A stretch of DNA of 64,000 nt, taken from assembly GCA_029906195.1 (NCBI GenBank), contig JARWSJ010000004.1, positions 372,001 through 436,000 on the forward strand, given 5' to 3'. The position numbers were made by a program, and so were the translations under genes. The stretch is from Chitinophagaceae bacterium 26-R-25. Its GTDB lineage: Bacteria; Bacteroidota; Bacteroidia; Chitinophagales; Chitinophagaceae. Shown piece after piece: positions 24,163 to 33,614 of this stretch. How positions within the stretch are numbered: the first letter of the stretch is position 1; the number at the start of each line of letters is the position of its first letter. The notes beneath the pieces were generated by a model, which saw only the letters and a program-made list of their open reading frames with translations, was not told the origin of the DNA and did no database searches.

Positions 24163-24687
24163 GTGGAAGTGATACACCAAATAATTAACTCTGACAAGCT
24201 TGCTTTTGAGAAGACGTTCCTACACTGGCAATCCAGGGTGTATTATTATTTTATTGGCCGTACCAGGGACGAGGATTTTGCAGAGGAGCTGACTCAGATG
24301 ACTTTTATCAAGCTTTGGGAATACCGCGAAGGCCTTTCGACTGAACACGATTTTGATACCCAATTGTTCAGGATCGCAAGGACCGTTATGATTGACGCCA
24401 TTCGTGAAAAAGAGCGCAGGAAGCGCCTTATGAGCGAGTTTCAAACCGAACGCGACACCATTGAATCATTTCTCTCCACACCTAATGAAGCACAATCAGA
24501 TTTCAATAATTCACTAAAGGGGCTTCCCGCTGTGCGCAAAAAAGTGTTTGTTCTTAATCGCCTGCATGGTTTTTCCTATAAAGAAATAGCAGCGGAACTG
24601 AATATTTCTGACAGAACCGTTGAAAAACACATCTCTCTTGCGCTTAAACAATTGAGGCGCATGCTGACTCTTTTTTCCTTTCTGTGA
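24163..24687 (+). CDS. ECF RNA polymerase sigma factor
   Basis: This 174-residue sigma-70 family protein has region 2 (residues ~10-75, with DEDFAEELTQMTFIKLWEYR) and region 4 (residues ~115-170, with the helix-turn-helix GFSYKEIAAELNISDRTVEK). It starts at a GTG; a second GTG lies two codons on. In Bacteroidota, ECF factors of this type are held by a FecR-like anti-sigma factor and switch on an adjacent susCD pair when the TonB receptor binds its glycan. The next three genes are exactly that set. Confidence 0.93.
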   Translation: MEVIHQIINSDKLAFEKTFLHWQSRVYYYFIGRTRDEDFAEELTQMTFIKLWEYREGLSTEHDFDTQLFRIARTVMIDAIREKERRKRLMSEFQTERDTIESFLSTPNEAQSDFNNSLKGLPAVRKKVFVLNRLHGFSYKEIAAELNISDRTVEKHISLALKQLRRMLTLFSFL

Positions 24688-24767
24688 TCTGCAAGAAAAA
24701 AATATTTTTACCACGTTACGGGTTTTAACTACCCACAAGCGTATCCTTCATTATAACCATTTGTATT

Positions 24768-25814
24768 TTGAATTTATCTAAAGAAATAGTTGAGCATTTT
24801 TTGAAAGGCAATTGCTCTGACGAAGAATTAAAAGCAATTACCGACGCTTTGGAGGCAGATCCCGGGGCGCTTGATGCTTATATAGATAAATCAAATTGGG
24901 ATGAAATAGGGCTGGCAGGTATGTCAATGCCTACGAATGTGCAGGAGCGAATCAATGCTGCCGTGATGCAGCACGTGAACAAGAGGAATGCGAAGATGGT
25001 AGTCATGAAATATGCGGCCATCGCTGCGGCTGTGGTTGGTATTTTATTTTTCATTTCACAGGTTAGGTTGGTGCTTTCAGACAACCACAAAGCGAGTGTT
25101 GATATCGCGCAAAGTGTTGCTGCGTCTTTAAGAGACACTGTAATAGAAAACAATAGTGGCAAAAGCAGGATGTTTCGTCTTAGCGACGGATCGCAGGTGG
25201 AATTGAGCAACGGCTCTTCCCTTCAGTTTAAACTGGGCTTTACTGCTACTGCCCGCGAACTGCATTTGGAAGGTGAAGCATGGTTTAATGTAGCAACCGA
25301 TAAAGCCAGACCGTTTACTGTTTACAGCGGAACATTGGCTACCACTGCGTTAGGTACTTCTTTTACCATCAAGGCTTTTAACGCCGGTGAAGAAATAGAC
25401 GTAACGCTGCATTCCGGTAAAGTGGTGGTAAGGCAGGCGGAGCAAAAGAAAGACATTGTTCTTTTGCCGGGCAACACGCTGAAATTTAATACAAGCACCA
25501 TGGCCTCCAAAGTAACGAACGACAGCAATGACACTGCTGTAGCGACCTGCAGGAAACCAACAGTCATACCTGTAATGTACATGGAAAATACGCTTACGTT
25601 CGATAGGGAACCGCTTGCAAATGTGTTTAAAACCTTGCAGACAGAATATAAAACAAACATATCCTTCGATGAAGAAATGCTTAATGGATTAAGCTTTACA
25701 GGATCCATACCCCCAACACAACCGTTGAAAACAGTTTTGGACAAGATTGCTTTTGTAAATGATCTGATGATTACGGGAACAACAACAAATTACAAGGTTA
25801 GCAGGCACAATTAA
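24768..25814 (+). CDS. FecR-type anti-sigma factor
   Basis: The 348-residue protein has a cytoplasmic N-terminal part (residues 1-80), one membrane helix (MKYAAIAAAVVGILFFISQV, residues ~82-101) and a periplasmic FecR domain (residues ~125-225, with FRLSDGSQVELSNGSSLQF and LEGEAWFNVATDKARPFTV), followed by a C-terminal DUF4974-like domain (~265-345) that docks on the SusC receptor's signalling part. The start is a TTG at 24768, since the next ATG lies 50 residues inside. It relays binding by the receptor at 25892 to the sigma factor at 24163. Confidence 0.92.
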   Translation: MNLSKEIVEHFLKGNCSDEELKAITDALEADPGALDAYIDKSNWDEIGLAGMSMPTNVQERINAAVMQHVNKRNAKMVVMKYAAIAAAVVGILFFISQVRLVLSDNHKASVDIAQSVAASLRDTVIENNSGKSRMFRLSDGSQVELSNGSSLQFKLGFTATARELHLEGEAWFNVATDKARPFTVYSGTLATTALGTSFTIKAFNAGEEIDVTLHSGKVVVRQAEQKKDIVLLPGNTLKFNTSTMASKVTNDSNDTAVATCRKPTVIPVMYMENTLTFDREPLANVFKTLQTEYKTNISFDEEMLNGLSFTGSIPPTQPLKTVLDKIAFVNDLMITGTTTNYKVSRHN

Positions 25815-25891
25815 TTAAACATTCATATTGGGACTTTAAAAAACATATGCAATGCATATGCGGGATTGTATTATCTAAAATTAACTAAACT

Positions 25892-28800
25892 ATGAGCACT
25901 TCGACATTATCAATCAGATCCACCAAAAGGAGGCCGCACAAGTTGCTGTTATCGCTTTTCTTCTGGTGCACATGTATTGCGTCATTTGCGCAGGAAAAGC
26001 AAGCGCTCATTCGCGGGCTTGTACAAAGCGAGAATGGCGATGGAATTCCGAGCGTTTCTGTACAGGTGAAAAGTGATTCACTGAAATTTAAACAGGAGGC
26101 ACAAACAAACACAAAAGGTGAATTTAGCTTTGCTAATCTTTTGCCGCAGGTTGGTTATGAGTTGATCTTTAGTTCTGTTGGCTACAAAAAAGAAACTGTA
26201 AAAAATTATGTATTAAAGCCCGGAGAAAGAGCATCGCTAGTTATTACACTCAAGCCAAATGCCTCTGGAATGTCGGAAGTAGTAGTGGTGGGTTATGGCA
26301 CTGCGAAAAAAATCAACGTTACCGGTGCTGTTGATCAGATATCAGGAAAGCGATTGGTAGATCGTCCTATTGCCAACATATTCCAGGGGTTGCAGGGCGT
26401 TAGTCCCGGCTTGAACATTACCTACGCGGGTGGTCAGCCAGGGCAAACCCCGAAGCTTAATATCAGGGGGTTGGCATCAATCAATAATAATGATGGAGCA
26501 CCGCTGGTTATCATTGATGGTATAGCAGGGACCACTGATGATTTGTTAAGAATAAGTCCCAACGATGTAGCCAGTATCACCGTATTGCGCGACGCTGCAT
26601 CTGCAGCCATTTACGGTGCGAGGGCTTCTTACGGTGTGATATTGATCAATACTAAAGAGGGCTCGCAGATGGGTAAACAGAATGTAAGCTATAATAACTA
26701 TTTCGCATGGTCAAAACGCACTATATTGCCCACCGCAGTTACCGATCCTTATATCTATTCACGAGTGTTGGAAACATCAACTGATAATACTCCGTGGGAT
26801 TATGTGAACTTTTCGGATGAGTATTACAAATGGGCAAAAGAGCGTTCAGATGATCCTTCTGTAGAGGATGTAAGAGTAGATCCTTCTGACCCCACCAAGT
26901 GGGCCTATATGGGAAGCAATGACTGGAACAATTATTTTTTCAACAAATCCAGCTTCTCGCAGTATCATACCTTATCATTCAGCGGCACCGCAGAGAATGC
27001 AAAGAAGCTACCGGTAAACTATATGCTTTCTGCAGACTATACAGATGAGAACGGTCTGAATAAAATTGCCAAAGATGATTGGAACAGGTATGGCCTTAGA
27101 GGGCGACTTAATTTTATGCCGTTGTCATGGTTAAAGGTAGACAACAACATGAATGTTTATCAGATGTTGCGTGATGCGCCAACATACAATGTAACAGATG
27201 TGTATTACCTTCAACCAACCAATGTGGCAAAGAATCCCGATGGCTCATGGGGAAACAATGGTGCCGGCAGACTAGCCTCACAGCTTACTGATGGTGGCCG
27301 CAACCAGCAGACAAGATTCGGATTCCAGGATATCATCAAAGGAACAGCTACATTCCTGAAAGGCGATTTGCAGATCACAGGTGATGCAAGTATAAAAAGA
27401 GAATTGTGGAAATATCATATTGAAAATCTTCCTTACAAAATTGGATACGGGCCAGGTGATATCCGCCAGGAAAACAATATAGGTTCCATCACAGAAACAA
27501 ACGGAACCATTAAGCAGGATGTATTTGATTTGTTTGCCACTTATGGTAAAAAACTGGGCGATCACTCATTCAAGGTACTCGCAGGTTACAACCAGGAAAG
27601 CTACGAGTGGTCACCTGTTACGGCCAAAGGTGTGCAAATTATCTCCGCATCCGTTCCGTATATAACTTTTACAACAGGAACGCCTACCATCAGCGCCAAA
27701 GACTATGGTGGCTATGGCTCTTATGCGATCCGCAGTCTTTTTGGACGTATTAACTACACCTACAAAGACAGGTACATTCTTGAAGGCAATGGAAGATACG
27801 ATGGTTCTTCCCGTTTCCCTTCGGTCAAGCGCTTTGGTCTTTTCCCTTCCATTTCAGCGGCGTGGATCGTAAGCAAGGAGAAATTTTTTAATGGTCTTGA
27901 TCCCGTGTTTTCTACTTTGAAATTGCGCGCCTCCTATGGTAGCCTGGGCAATCAAAATGTGGGTTATTACGACTATATACAAACTTTGCCTATACGACAA
28001 TCCTCCAATCTCATAGATGGCAGCACGCGCACTGTTTTAGGAAAAGCACCACCACTTAGCGTGGATCCCAATAATTATACCTGGGAGAAAGTAACTACGG
28101 CCAACGTTGGTACAGATATGGGTTTTTTCAACGACAAAATACAGGCGGGCTTTGATTACTATGTGCGCAACACAACGGGTATGCTTGCTCCGAGCCAGGA
28201 ATTGCCCGGTGTGCTTGGAACGACAGCGCCGCAGCAAAACTCGGCGGACCTGAGCACAAGAGGATGGGAGTTGTCACTTGGTTATCACAATGTGTTTAGT
28301 CTTGCGTACAAGCCATTCAACTTTAACACGAAGCTTATCCTTTCCGATTCAAAAAGTAAGATCACTAAATACAACAACGCACAGGGAACTTTTAGTGCAC
28401 CTTATCGCCCGGGCCAGGAGTGGGGAGAGATTTGGGGGCTTACAAACGATGGCATGTTTAAAAGTAAAGACGAAATAACCAAGCTCGACGAAACCTCTAT
28501 TGTTCCATGGGGTGCACTATCAATTGTAGAGGGATGGCCAAAATACAAGGACCTTGATGGTAACGGTAAAATAGAGGTCGGGCCTTCCACAAAGGATCCG
28601 AAAGACCTTAAGGTTATTGGTAACAGCCAGCCACGCTACCGTGTAGGTTTTAACCTTGACATGAGCTGGAACAACATTGATCTGAGTATCTTTTTGCAAG
28701 GCGTGTTGAAACAGGATTACTATCCGAGACATTATCTTTTCTGGGGACCATATCAACAACCTTACGCCAACGTATATCCATGGAACCTCGACTTCTACAG

Positions 28801-29194
28801 AGCTACTGCAGAAACTGACGCACAAAGAGCCATGGACTCAAAATCGTACATAGCAGCAGGGCTGGCAGACGCTAATACAAACTCTTATTTCCCTGTGTTA
28901 CAGTCGTGGCTAGCTGATAACAATTATGGATCAGGATTGGATATCGCGCAGACAAAGTACATGCTGAATGCTTCCTACATCAGACTTAAAAATTTGACGC
29001 TTGGATATACTTTACCAGCATCTCTTGTCAAAAAAACCGGATTGAAAAGATTGCGTGTGTTCTTTAGCGGTGAGAATCTTTACGAGATATCTGCCATCAA
29101 AAAATACCTTGATCCCGAATCCATCAGTGATGGATATGGATGGGAATATCCGTATCAGCGCAAGTATTCATTCGGTATCAACGCGGATCTGTAG
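25892..29194 (+). CDS. SusC/RagA-type TonB-dependent outer membrane receptor
   Basis: The 1100-residue protein is a glycan importer of the outer membrane. It has a signal peptide, a carboxypeptidase-like N-terminal extension (ALIRGLVQSENGDGIPSVSV, residues ~35-120), the SusC signature EVVVVGYGTAKK near residue 130, a plug domain (~140-245, with APLVIIDGIAG and LRDAASAAIYGARASYGVI) and a 22-stranded barrel. The end is the usual aromatic-containing strand. I see no long STN domain, so the extension must make the signalling contact. It forms a complex with the SusD lipoprotein encoded 29 bases downstream. Confidence 0.95.
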   Translation: MSTSTLSIRSTKRRPHKLLLSLFFWCTCIASFAQEKQALIRGLVQSENGDGIPSVSVQVKSDSLKFKQEAQTNTKGEFSFANLLPQVGYELIFSSVGYKKETVKNYVLKPGERASLVITLKPNASGMSEVVVVGYGTAKKINVTGAVDQISGKRLVDRPIANIFQGLQGVSPGLNITYAGGQPGQTPKLNIRGLASINNNDGAPLVIIDGIAGTTDDLLRISPNDVASITVLRDAASAAIYGARASYGVILINTKEGSQMGKQNVSYNNYFAWSKRTILPTAVTDPYIYSRVLETSTDNTPWDYVNFSDEYYKWAKERSDDPSVEDVRVDPSDPTKWAYMGSNDWNNYFFNKSSFSQYHTLSFSGTAENAKKLPVNYMLSADYTDENGLNKIAKDDWNRYGLRGRLNFMPLSWLKVDNNMNVYQMLRDAPTYNVTDVYYLQPTNVAKNPDGSWGNNGAGRLASQLTDGGRNQQTRFGFQDIIKGTATFLKGDLQITGDASIKRELWKYHIENLPYKIGYGPGDIRQENNIGSITETNGTIKQDVFDLFATYGKKLGDHSFKVLAGYNQESYEWSPVTAKGVQIISASVPYITFTTGTPTISAKDYGGYGSYAIRSLFGRINYTYKDRYILEGNGRYDGSSRFPSVKRFGLFPSISAAWIVSKEKFFNGLDPVFSTLKLRASYGSLGNQNVGYYDYIQTLPIRQSSNLIDGSTRTVLGKAPPLSVDPNNYTWEKVTTANVGTDMGFFNDKIQAGFDYYVRNTTGMLAPSQELPGVLGTTAPQQNSADLSTRGWELSLGYHNVFSLAYKPFNFNTKLILSDSKSKITKYNNAQGTFSAPYRPGQEWGEIWGLTNDGMFKSKDEITKLDETSIVPWGALSIVEGWPKYKDLDGNGKIEVGPSTKDPKDLKVIGNSQPRYRVGFNLDMSWNNIDLSIFLQGVLKQDYYPRHYLFWGPYQQPYANVYPWNLDFYRATAETDAQRAMDSKSYIAAGLADANTNSYFPVLQSWLADNNYGSGLDIAQTKYMLNASYIRLKNLTLGYTLPASLVKKTGLKRLRVFFSGENLYEISAIKKYLDPESISDGYGWEYPYQRKYSFGINADL

Positions 29195-29223
29195 ATTTTG
29201 TCAGGTAACTTAAAAATACAATA

Positions 29224-31032
29224 ATGAAAAAGATTTCACTCTATATACTTGTTGGAACTATAATGATAACGGCGTCATGCAAAAAAGAATTTCTTGACCG
29301 TTATCCTCAAACTACAATAGCCCCTGAATTATTTTTCAAATCAGAAAACGATCTTTCGCTTTACATCAATGGTCTTTGGAACCAGCCCGGCACAGGAAGT
29401 TTTTTAAGCGACCAGAACTCTGATAATCTGGCAACCACCGGATCTATTGAAGTGAAAAATGTAATGACGGGGACCCCCAGTTCAAAAACGCTCACATCGG
29501 GTTGGAGCTGGGCAGGACTGCGCGACATCAATTATTTTCTGGTGAATTACAATAAGGCAAGTGTAACACAGGAAGTAAAAGATCACTACGCGGGTTTGGC
29601 GAGATACTACAGGGCCATATTTTACATGGGTATGGTAAAACGCTACTCTGATGTGCCGTGGTATTCATCAACCATTAATCCTACAGACTCTGCCCAGCTG
29701 TACAAAGCGGCTACTCCAAGAGCCACTGTTATGGATAGCGTAATGGCTGATCTTGATTTTGCGTCTAAGCATGTACGGGAGAACGTTCCTACAGGCACGC
29801 CAGGCGTTTGGGCGGTAAAAGCTTTTTACGCAAGAACTGCTTTGTATGAAGGAGCCTATCGCAAATATCACCCGGAGGTAAATCTGGCAAGTTCAGCAAG
29901 TGCTTTTTTGCAAAAGGCAAAAGATGTATCGCTTGATATCATTAGTTCAGCCAAATTTCAAATTTACAATACCGGCAATCCTGATAAAGATTACGCAGCA
30001 TTGTTTGCGTCTGCGGATCTTTCCGGCAATAAAGAAGTAATATTAAACACGCCGTACGATGCAAGCAAAACAGGCGCCTCCAGCAGTAACCTCAATGGCT
30101 ATGTTTTTGGTGATTACGAACAATCACCTGCGCATGACCTCGTGCAAACTTACCTGATGAAAGATGGAAGCCGTTTTACAGATATCAAAGGATATGAAAC
30201 ATTGGGATTTGTAGATGAATTTCAGAACCGCGATCCGAGAATGAAGCAAACCATCGCTTATCCTGGCTTTAAGAGAGCAACAGACACCAAACCTTATGTT
30301 CAAAGATTGAATAAAAACTTTACCGGCTATCATCAGTTAAAGGGCTACTACAGTACCACGACAGATAATATTTTGCTCGGTAGTTTTGACTATGCTGTTT
30401 ACAGATATGCCGAAGTGTTGTTGACTTACGCAGAAGCCGTTGCTGAACTGGGAACCGTTACACAGGCAGATCTTGACCTTTCTGTAAACCTTGTAAGAAG
30501 ACGTGCAGGTATTCCTGATCTCAACCTTGCTGTTGCCAATGCGAATCCTGATGTTTTGCTTGCAGCAAAATATCCTGATGTGAGTGGTGCGCAAAAAGGC
30601 ACTATACTGGAGATCAGACGCGAACGCAGAGTGGAACTGGCAATGGAAGGATTCCGCTATGATGACCTCATGCGCTGGCATGCAGGAAAGTTGCTGGAAA
30701 AAATTCCTGAAGGCATGTACTTTCCGGGCTTGGGAAAATATGATTTGACGGGCGACGGTATTCCCGATATCATCTTAATAGGAAAAGATACCGACATACC
30801 CTCAGAAGCTAATAAAGAAAAAAATGCATTGGGTGATGTCCTGGTGTATTACAAGGCAGGAAGTTTTGGTGAAAATGTTACTGTTTATCTGCGCAACGGA
30901 GTTGCCGGCGGTACACTGGTAACAGAAACTGCGCCAAGGAATTTTGCAGAACCTAAATATTATTACAGGCCAATTCCTTATACACAAACAGTACTCAATC
31001 CAAACCTTACACAAATATTCGGTTGGCAGTAA
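29224..31032 (+). CDS. SusD/RagB-type glycan-binding lipoprotein
   Basis: The 602-residue lipoprotein (lipobox ITASC, Cys19) is the lid of the SusCD complex and binds glycan at the cell surface. It has the family features: KEFLDRYPQTTIAPELFFKS just after the lipid anchor, the TPR-like helices of the SusD domain, the block YRYAEVLLTYAEAVAEL near residue 395, and REVRRERRVELAMEG-type ending (EIRRERRVELAMEGFRYDD). It is cotranscribed with the susC gene and separated from the metallophosphoesterase gene by a short attenuator-like hairpin. Confidence 0.94.
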   Translation: MKKISLYILVGTIMITASCKKEFLDRYPQTTIAPELFFKSENDLSLYINGLWNQPGTGSFLSDQNSDNLATTGSIEVKNVMTGTPSSKTLTSGWSWAGLRDINYFLVNYNKASVTQEVKDHYAGLARYYRAIFYMGMVKRYSDVPWYSSTINPTDSAQLYKAATPRATVMDSVMADLDFASKHVRENVPTGTPGVWAVKAFYARTALYEGAYRKYHPEVNLASSASAFLQKAKDVSLDIISSAKFQIYNTGNPDKDYAALFASADLSGNKEVILNTPYDASKTGASSSNLNGYVFGDYEQSPAHDLVQTYLMKDGSRFTDIKGYETLGFVDEFQNRDPRMKQTIAYPGFKRATDTKPYVQRLNKNFTGYHQLKGYYSTTTDNILLGSFDYAVYRYAEVLLTYAEAVAELGTVTQADLDLSVNLVRRRAGIPDLNLAVANANPDVLLAAKYPDVSGAQKGTILEIRRERRVELAMEGFRYDDLMRWHAGKLLEKIPEGMYFPGLGKYDLTGDGIPDIILIGKDTDIPSEANKEKNALGDVLVYYKAGSFGENVTVYLRNGVAGGTLVTETAPRNFAEPKYYYRPIPYTQTVLNPNLTQIFGWQ

Positions 31033-31040
31033 ATTACTAA

Positions 31041-31067
31041 AAGGCGCATGAAAAACATGCGTCTTTT
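31041..31067 (+). terminator. Hairpin between susD and the phosphoesterase gene
   Basis: A 10-bp stem (AAGGCGCATG / CATGCGTCTT, one wobble) with a 5-base loop and TTTTC lies 8 bases after the susD stop and 15 bases before the next start. It should reduce read-through into the downstream gene. Confidence 0.65.
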
Positions 31068-31081
31068 CTCAAATCATCAAC

Positions 31082-31990
31082 ATGAAAAGAAGACAATTAA
31101 TAAAAAGCGCGGGATTGATGGCGGGCTTGATTGCAACTGCAAAAGCAGGACTTCCGGAAGTTGGCAATGCGAAAAAAGATAAGAAGAAAGTTGCGTTGCG
31201 GGTGGCGCACATCACAGATGTACATATTGGCGAAGGAAACAACGCACCGGAAAGATTTACCAAATACCTGAAGGAAATCAAGGACCTGCAAGTGGACTTT
31301 TTTTTGAACGGCGGCGATTCTATAGGCGATGCGTCGTATGATAATGTGAAACGTGAACAGGTAACGCAGCAATGGGCATTGTGGGACAAATGTATTGCTA
31401 CAGTAGCGCCTTACGAGGTGCATAGCTGCATTGGGAATCATGATTCATGGTGGGCCGCTCCATCAAAAACTGACGAAATGTATGGCAAGGATTACGTAGT
31501 GCAAAGATTGAAAATACCTGCACGCTACTACAGCTTTCAGAAAAAAAACTGGCACTTCGTTGTTCTGGATGGTAACAACAAAAACATATCACTCGATGAC
31601 GAGCAGTTTCAGTGGCTGGAAAAAACACTGGCGGATTTGCCTGCTAACACTCCAACATTGTTAATGTCGCATTATCCAATATTGGGTACTACGCCAATAC
31701 TCGTAGGCGGCGGACACTCAGATCATAAAAAATTGAAGGACCTGTTTTACAAACATCGCGATAAAGTGAAAGTATGTCTCAGCGGACACAATCACTTGTA
31801 TGATGAAACCCATTACAATAATGTGCTGTATTGCTGCAATGGTGCGATGTCCGGCTTCTGGTGGGGTAAGGGCGATAAGGAATCTGCGGGCCCGGGTTAT
31901 TATCTGGAAACGCCTCCCGGTTACGCTATTTTAAATTTGTATGAAGATGGCACGGTGACTAATGAGTACTTTAAGAGGCCGTATGTTTAA
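31082..31990 (+). CDS. Exported calcineurin-like metallophosphoesterase
   Basis: The 302-residue enzyme has all the motifs of the binuclear metallophosphoesterase fold: ITDVHIG (Asp46, His48), NGGDSIGD, IGNHDSW, LLMSHYP and LSGHNHLY. The N-terminus MKRRQLIKSAG followed by a hydrophobic Ala/Gly-rich segment is a twin-arginine export signal, so it folds in the cytoplasm, with metals, before export. Such enzymes follow susCD pairs in many Bacteroidota loci, where they may act on phosphorylated sugars or phosphodiesters of teichoic or glycan origin; the true substrate is not visible. No catalytic residue is missing. Confidence 0.9.
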   Translation: MKRRQLIKSAGLMAGLIATAKAGLPEVGNAKKDKKKVALRVAHITDVHIGEGNNAPERFTKYLKEIKDLQVDFFLNGGDSIGDASYDNVKREQVTQQWALWDKCIATVAPYEVHSCIGNHDSWWAAPSKTDEMYGKDYVVQRLKIPARYYSFQKKNWHFVVLDGNNKNISLDDEQFQWLEKTLADLPANTPTLLMSHYPILGTTPILVGGGHSDHKKLKDLFYKHRDKVKVCLSGHNHLYDETHYNNVLYCCNGAMSGFWWGKGDKESAGPGYYLETPPGYAILNLYEDGTVTNEYFKRPYV

Positions 31991-32018
31991 TTAGGAATTA
32001 GGAATTAGGAATTAGGGA
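31991..32018. repeat. Tandem TTAGGAA repeat
   Basis: Four copies of a 7-base unit (TTAGGAA) follow the phosphoesterase stop directly. The reverse-complement form of the same array occurs at 61120-61150, so this is a dispersed short repeat. Confidence 0.8.
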
Positions 32019-32041
32019 TGCAATGTCGTTAGTTAGCGAGA

Positions 32042-32103
32042 AGGCTTCGACAAGCTCAGCCTGACGGCCCGATCGAGCTGTCAGGCTCAGCTTGTCGAAG
32101 CCT
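32042..32103. repeat. REP-like inverted repeat
   Basis: Two 24-base arms (32042-32065 and 32080-32103; AGGCTTCGACAAGCT at the left edge) are reverse complements with one mismatch around a 14-base spacer. It is a typical Bacteroidota palindromic intergenic unit and could fold as a long hairpin or act as a transcription end for both strands. Confidence 0.85.
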
Positions 32104-32137
32104 CGTTAAACAGGAGAGGTGATTGCGAACATACACG

Positions 32138-32240
32138 CTGTTCGAGATGTTCCGAAGGACATCTCGAACGGCTGATAGAAGGGATTTGAAATCCCTTCTT
32201 ATCTATGATTCGACATGCTCTTCGGAACATGTCGAATAGC
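32138..32240. repeat. Three-hairpin dispersed repeat, copy A
   Basis: The ~103-base unit holds three successive palindromes: GTTCGAGATGT / ACATCTCGAAC, AAGGGATTT / AAATCCCTT, and ATTCGACATG / CATGTCGAAT. A second complete copy lies at 37420-37522 and a partial one at 37001-37050. The three hairpins, their order and spacing are conserved. No transposase is linked to it in the window. Confidence 0.85.
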
Positions 32241-32248
32241 CTCAGAAA

Positions 32249-33145
32249 CTACTTCTTGCAAAAAACATATTTTTTAATAATGTAGTTGCTAATTGGTTTT
32301 AACCTTAATTGCTGCTCTGTTGGATGAGGGCCATCTGAAGTGAAAAATTCTATCCCTCCCTTTCGTTTGGCATACCACACACGGCCCTTTGCTTTTAGAG
32401 TGATTGTTTCCGGGTTGGTTATTTTTTTTAAGGTGCTGAGTTTGGCAGCATCATACGGAACCAGCATACTATTTCCGGGAATCTGGCTGCAAGTGATCGT
32501 CTCATATCGGTCGCCATTCCAATACATGTATTTTTCCTGCCCGGCTACGTGCCTAATAGAGTCCTCCTTTTCATGAAAACGAGCGACTACTCCTGCATCA
32601 GTAAGGGGCGACACTGTAGCGCCCCTGGCACTGTTTTTTTTAAAGCTTACTGTTATACGATCTGTAATAATTGAAGATTTTTTTGTTAAGGCTTCATTTA
32701 CTGTTTCGGTCTCATCTAAATGTGCATATTCGCCCAAATTCTTTTCATTGGCGTTATGTAGTTCCATAAAATGCTTGTATTCTTTGGCGTCGTATTTTTT
32801 CCCAAACTCAAAAGGCCTGAGCTTGAAGTCGATCAGCCATGCAAGTAGCTCTATGTTTTTTATATCTGTGTCGGCGGTTACGGCTTTAAGAAAATTTGCC
32901 AGGGGTTTAAACTTATCGGTTGCACATTTTGCAATAGCCTTAAGGCAGCCCGATTTATCGTCAAATTGTCCAAAAAATGTTTTCAGACTCTTTTCATCAT
33001 TTTTGCTATACCTTGATTCACATGCAGCCTTGCACTCTGCTTTTAATTTCGCAGAGGTTGGATACATAAGGTTCAGGGGAAGGGTATTAGCCAGTTTTTT
33101 TTGTTGATAAGCCTCAAAAACTAAATTCTTGTAATCAATATACAT
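32249..33145 (-). CDS. Hypothetical protein between repeats
   Basis: I do not recognise this protein (298 residues from the ATG at 33145; earlier ATGs at 33178 and 33190 are possible). It has no signal peptide or membrane helix. The N-terminal ~110 residues are helical and Lys/Cys-rich (LKAECKAACESRYSKNDEK...FFGQFD), followed by a segment NIELLAWLIDFKLRPFEFGK, and the C-terminal ~110 residues look beta-rich and end WYAKRKGGIEFF...ISNYIIKKYVF. I prefer the start at 33145 because a perfect 9-bp palindrome (33166-33188) covers the earlier starts and looks like an operator or leader hairpin. It lies alone between repeat arrays and its role cannot be inferred. Confidence 0.65.
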   Translation of the reverse strand: MYIDYKNLVFEAYQQKKLANTLPLNLMYPTSAKLKAECKAACESRYSKNDEKSLKTFFGQFDDKSGCLKAIAKCATDKFKPLANFLKAVTADTDIKNIELLAWLIDFKLRPFEFGKKYDAKEYKHFMELHNANEKNLGEYAHLDETETVNEALTKKSSIITDRITVSFKKNSARGATVSPLTDAGVVARFHEKEDSIRHVAGQEKYMYWNGDRYETITCSQIPGNSMLVPYDAAKLSTLKKITNPETITLKAKGRVWYAKRKGGIEFFTSDGPHPTEQQLRLKPISNYIIKKYVFCKK

Positions 33146-33165
33146 AGCCCAATAACTATTTAATA

Positions 33166-33188
33166 GAGCTATTGACATGCAATAGCTC
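33166..33188. promoter_or_regulatory. 9-bp palindrome upstream of the orphan gene
   Basis: GAGCTATTG and CAATAGCTC are perfect inverted repeats around a 5-base spacer, 21 bases ahead of the preferred start of the minus-strand gene. It could be a repressor site or a leader hairpin. Confidence 0.4.
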
Positions 33189-33190
33189 AT

Positions 33191-33614
33191 TTTAGAAATT
33201 TTCGATAAGTATGAGTATGGTTAAGATTACCTATGCCTGTGTAAGTAACAGATAAAAAGAAAAATGGTCAGCGAGGTTAAAAAAGGCATTGAATTTTAAA
33301 AAAAATGCTCGTTTTAATATTTCTAATCAAAAATATTGGAATTATTGGAATTGCTTTACTCAGCGGCATGTATGTGCGCATACTTTTGTTGCATGAATCA
33401 ATTGATACCCCAATAGCTATGGGGAACTGTACAGGATTGATTCGATAGGTTTGAGAAGCAGTAGCCCATAAGCGAATTGGGATGCGTTTATTTGGCTCTG
33501 TTATCACTCCTTTCTTCCCAAAAAAAATCATAAGCGTTTCTTGCTTAACAGCATCGCCGCGCCGAGGGCTAATCTCCGGTTGCTGCATTTATTCATCAAT
33601 TAAAAAAATAAAAA
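33191..33614. other. Intergenic region without a convincing gene
   Basis: The 424 bases between the orphan gene and the small peptide hold only a 103-codon minus-strand frame with a composition unlike the neighbouring genes. I see no promoter, repeat or terminator that I can support. Confidence 0.35.

Noticed and set aside
32042-32240. CRISPR array
   Set aside because: The repeats are inverted palindromes at irregular spacing without spacers of uniform length, and no cas gene is present.
33277-33588. 103-codon minus-strand frame between the orphan gene and the small peptide
   Set aside because: Residue composition is unlike the neighbouring genes, without signal, motif or conserved start, and the region reads as A/T-rich non-coding DNA.
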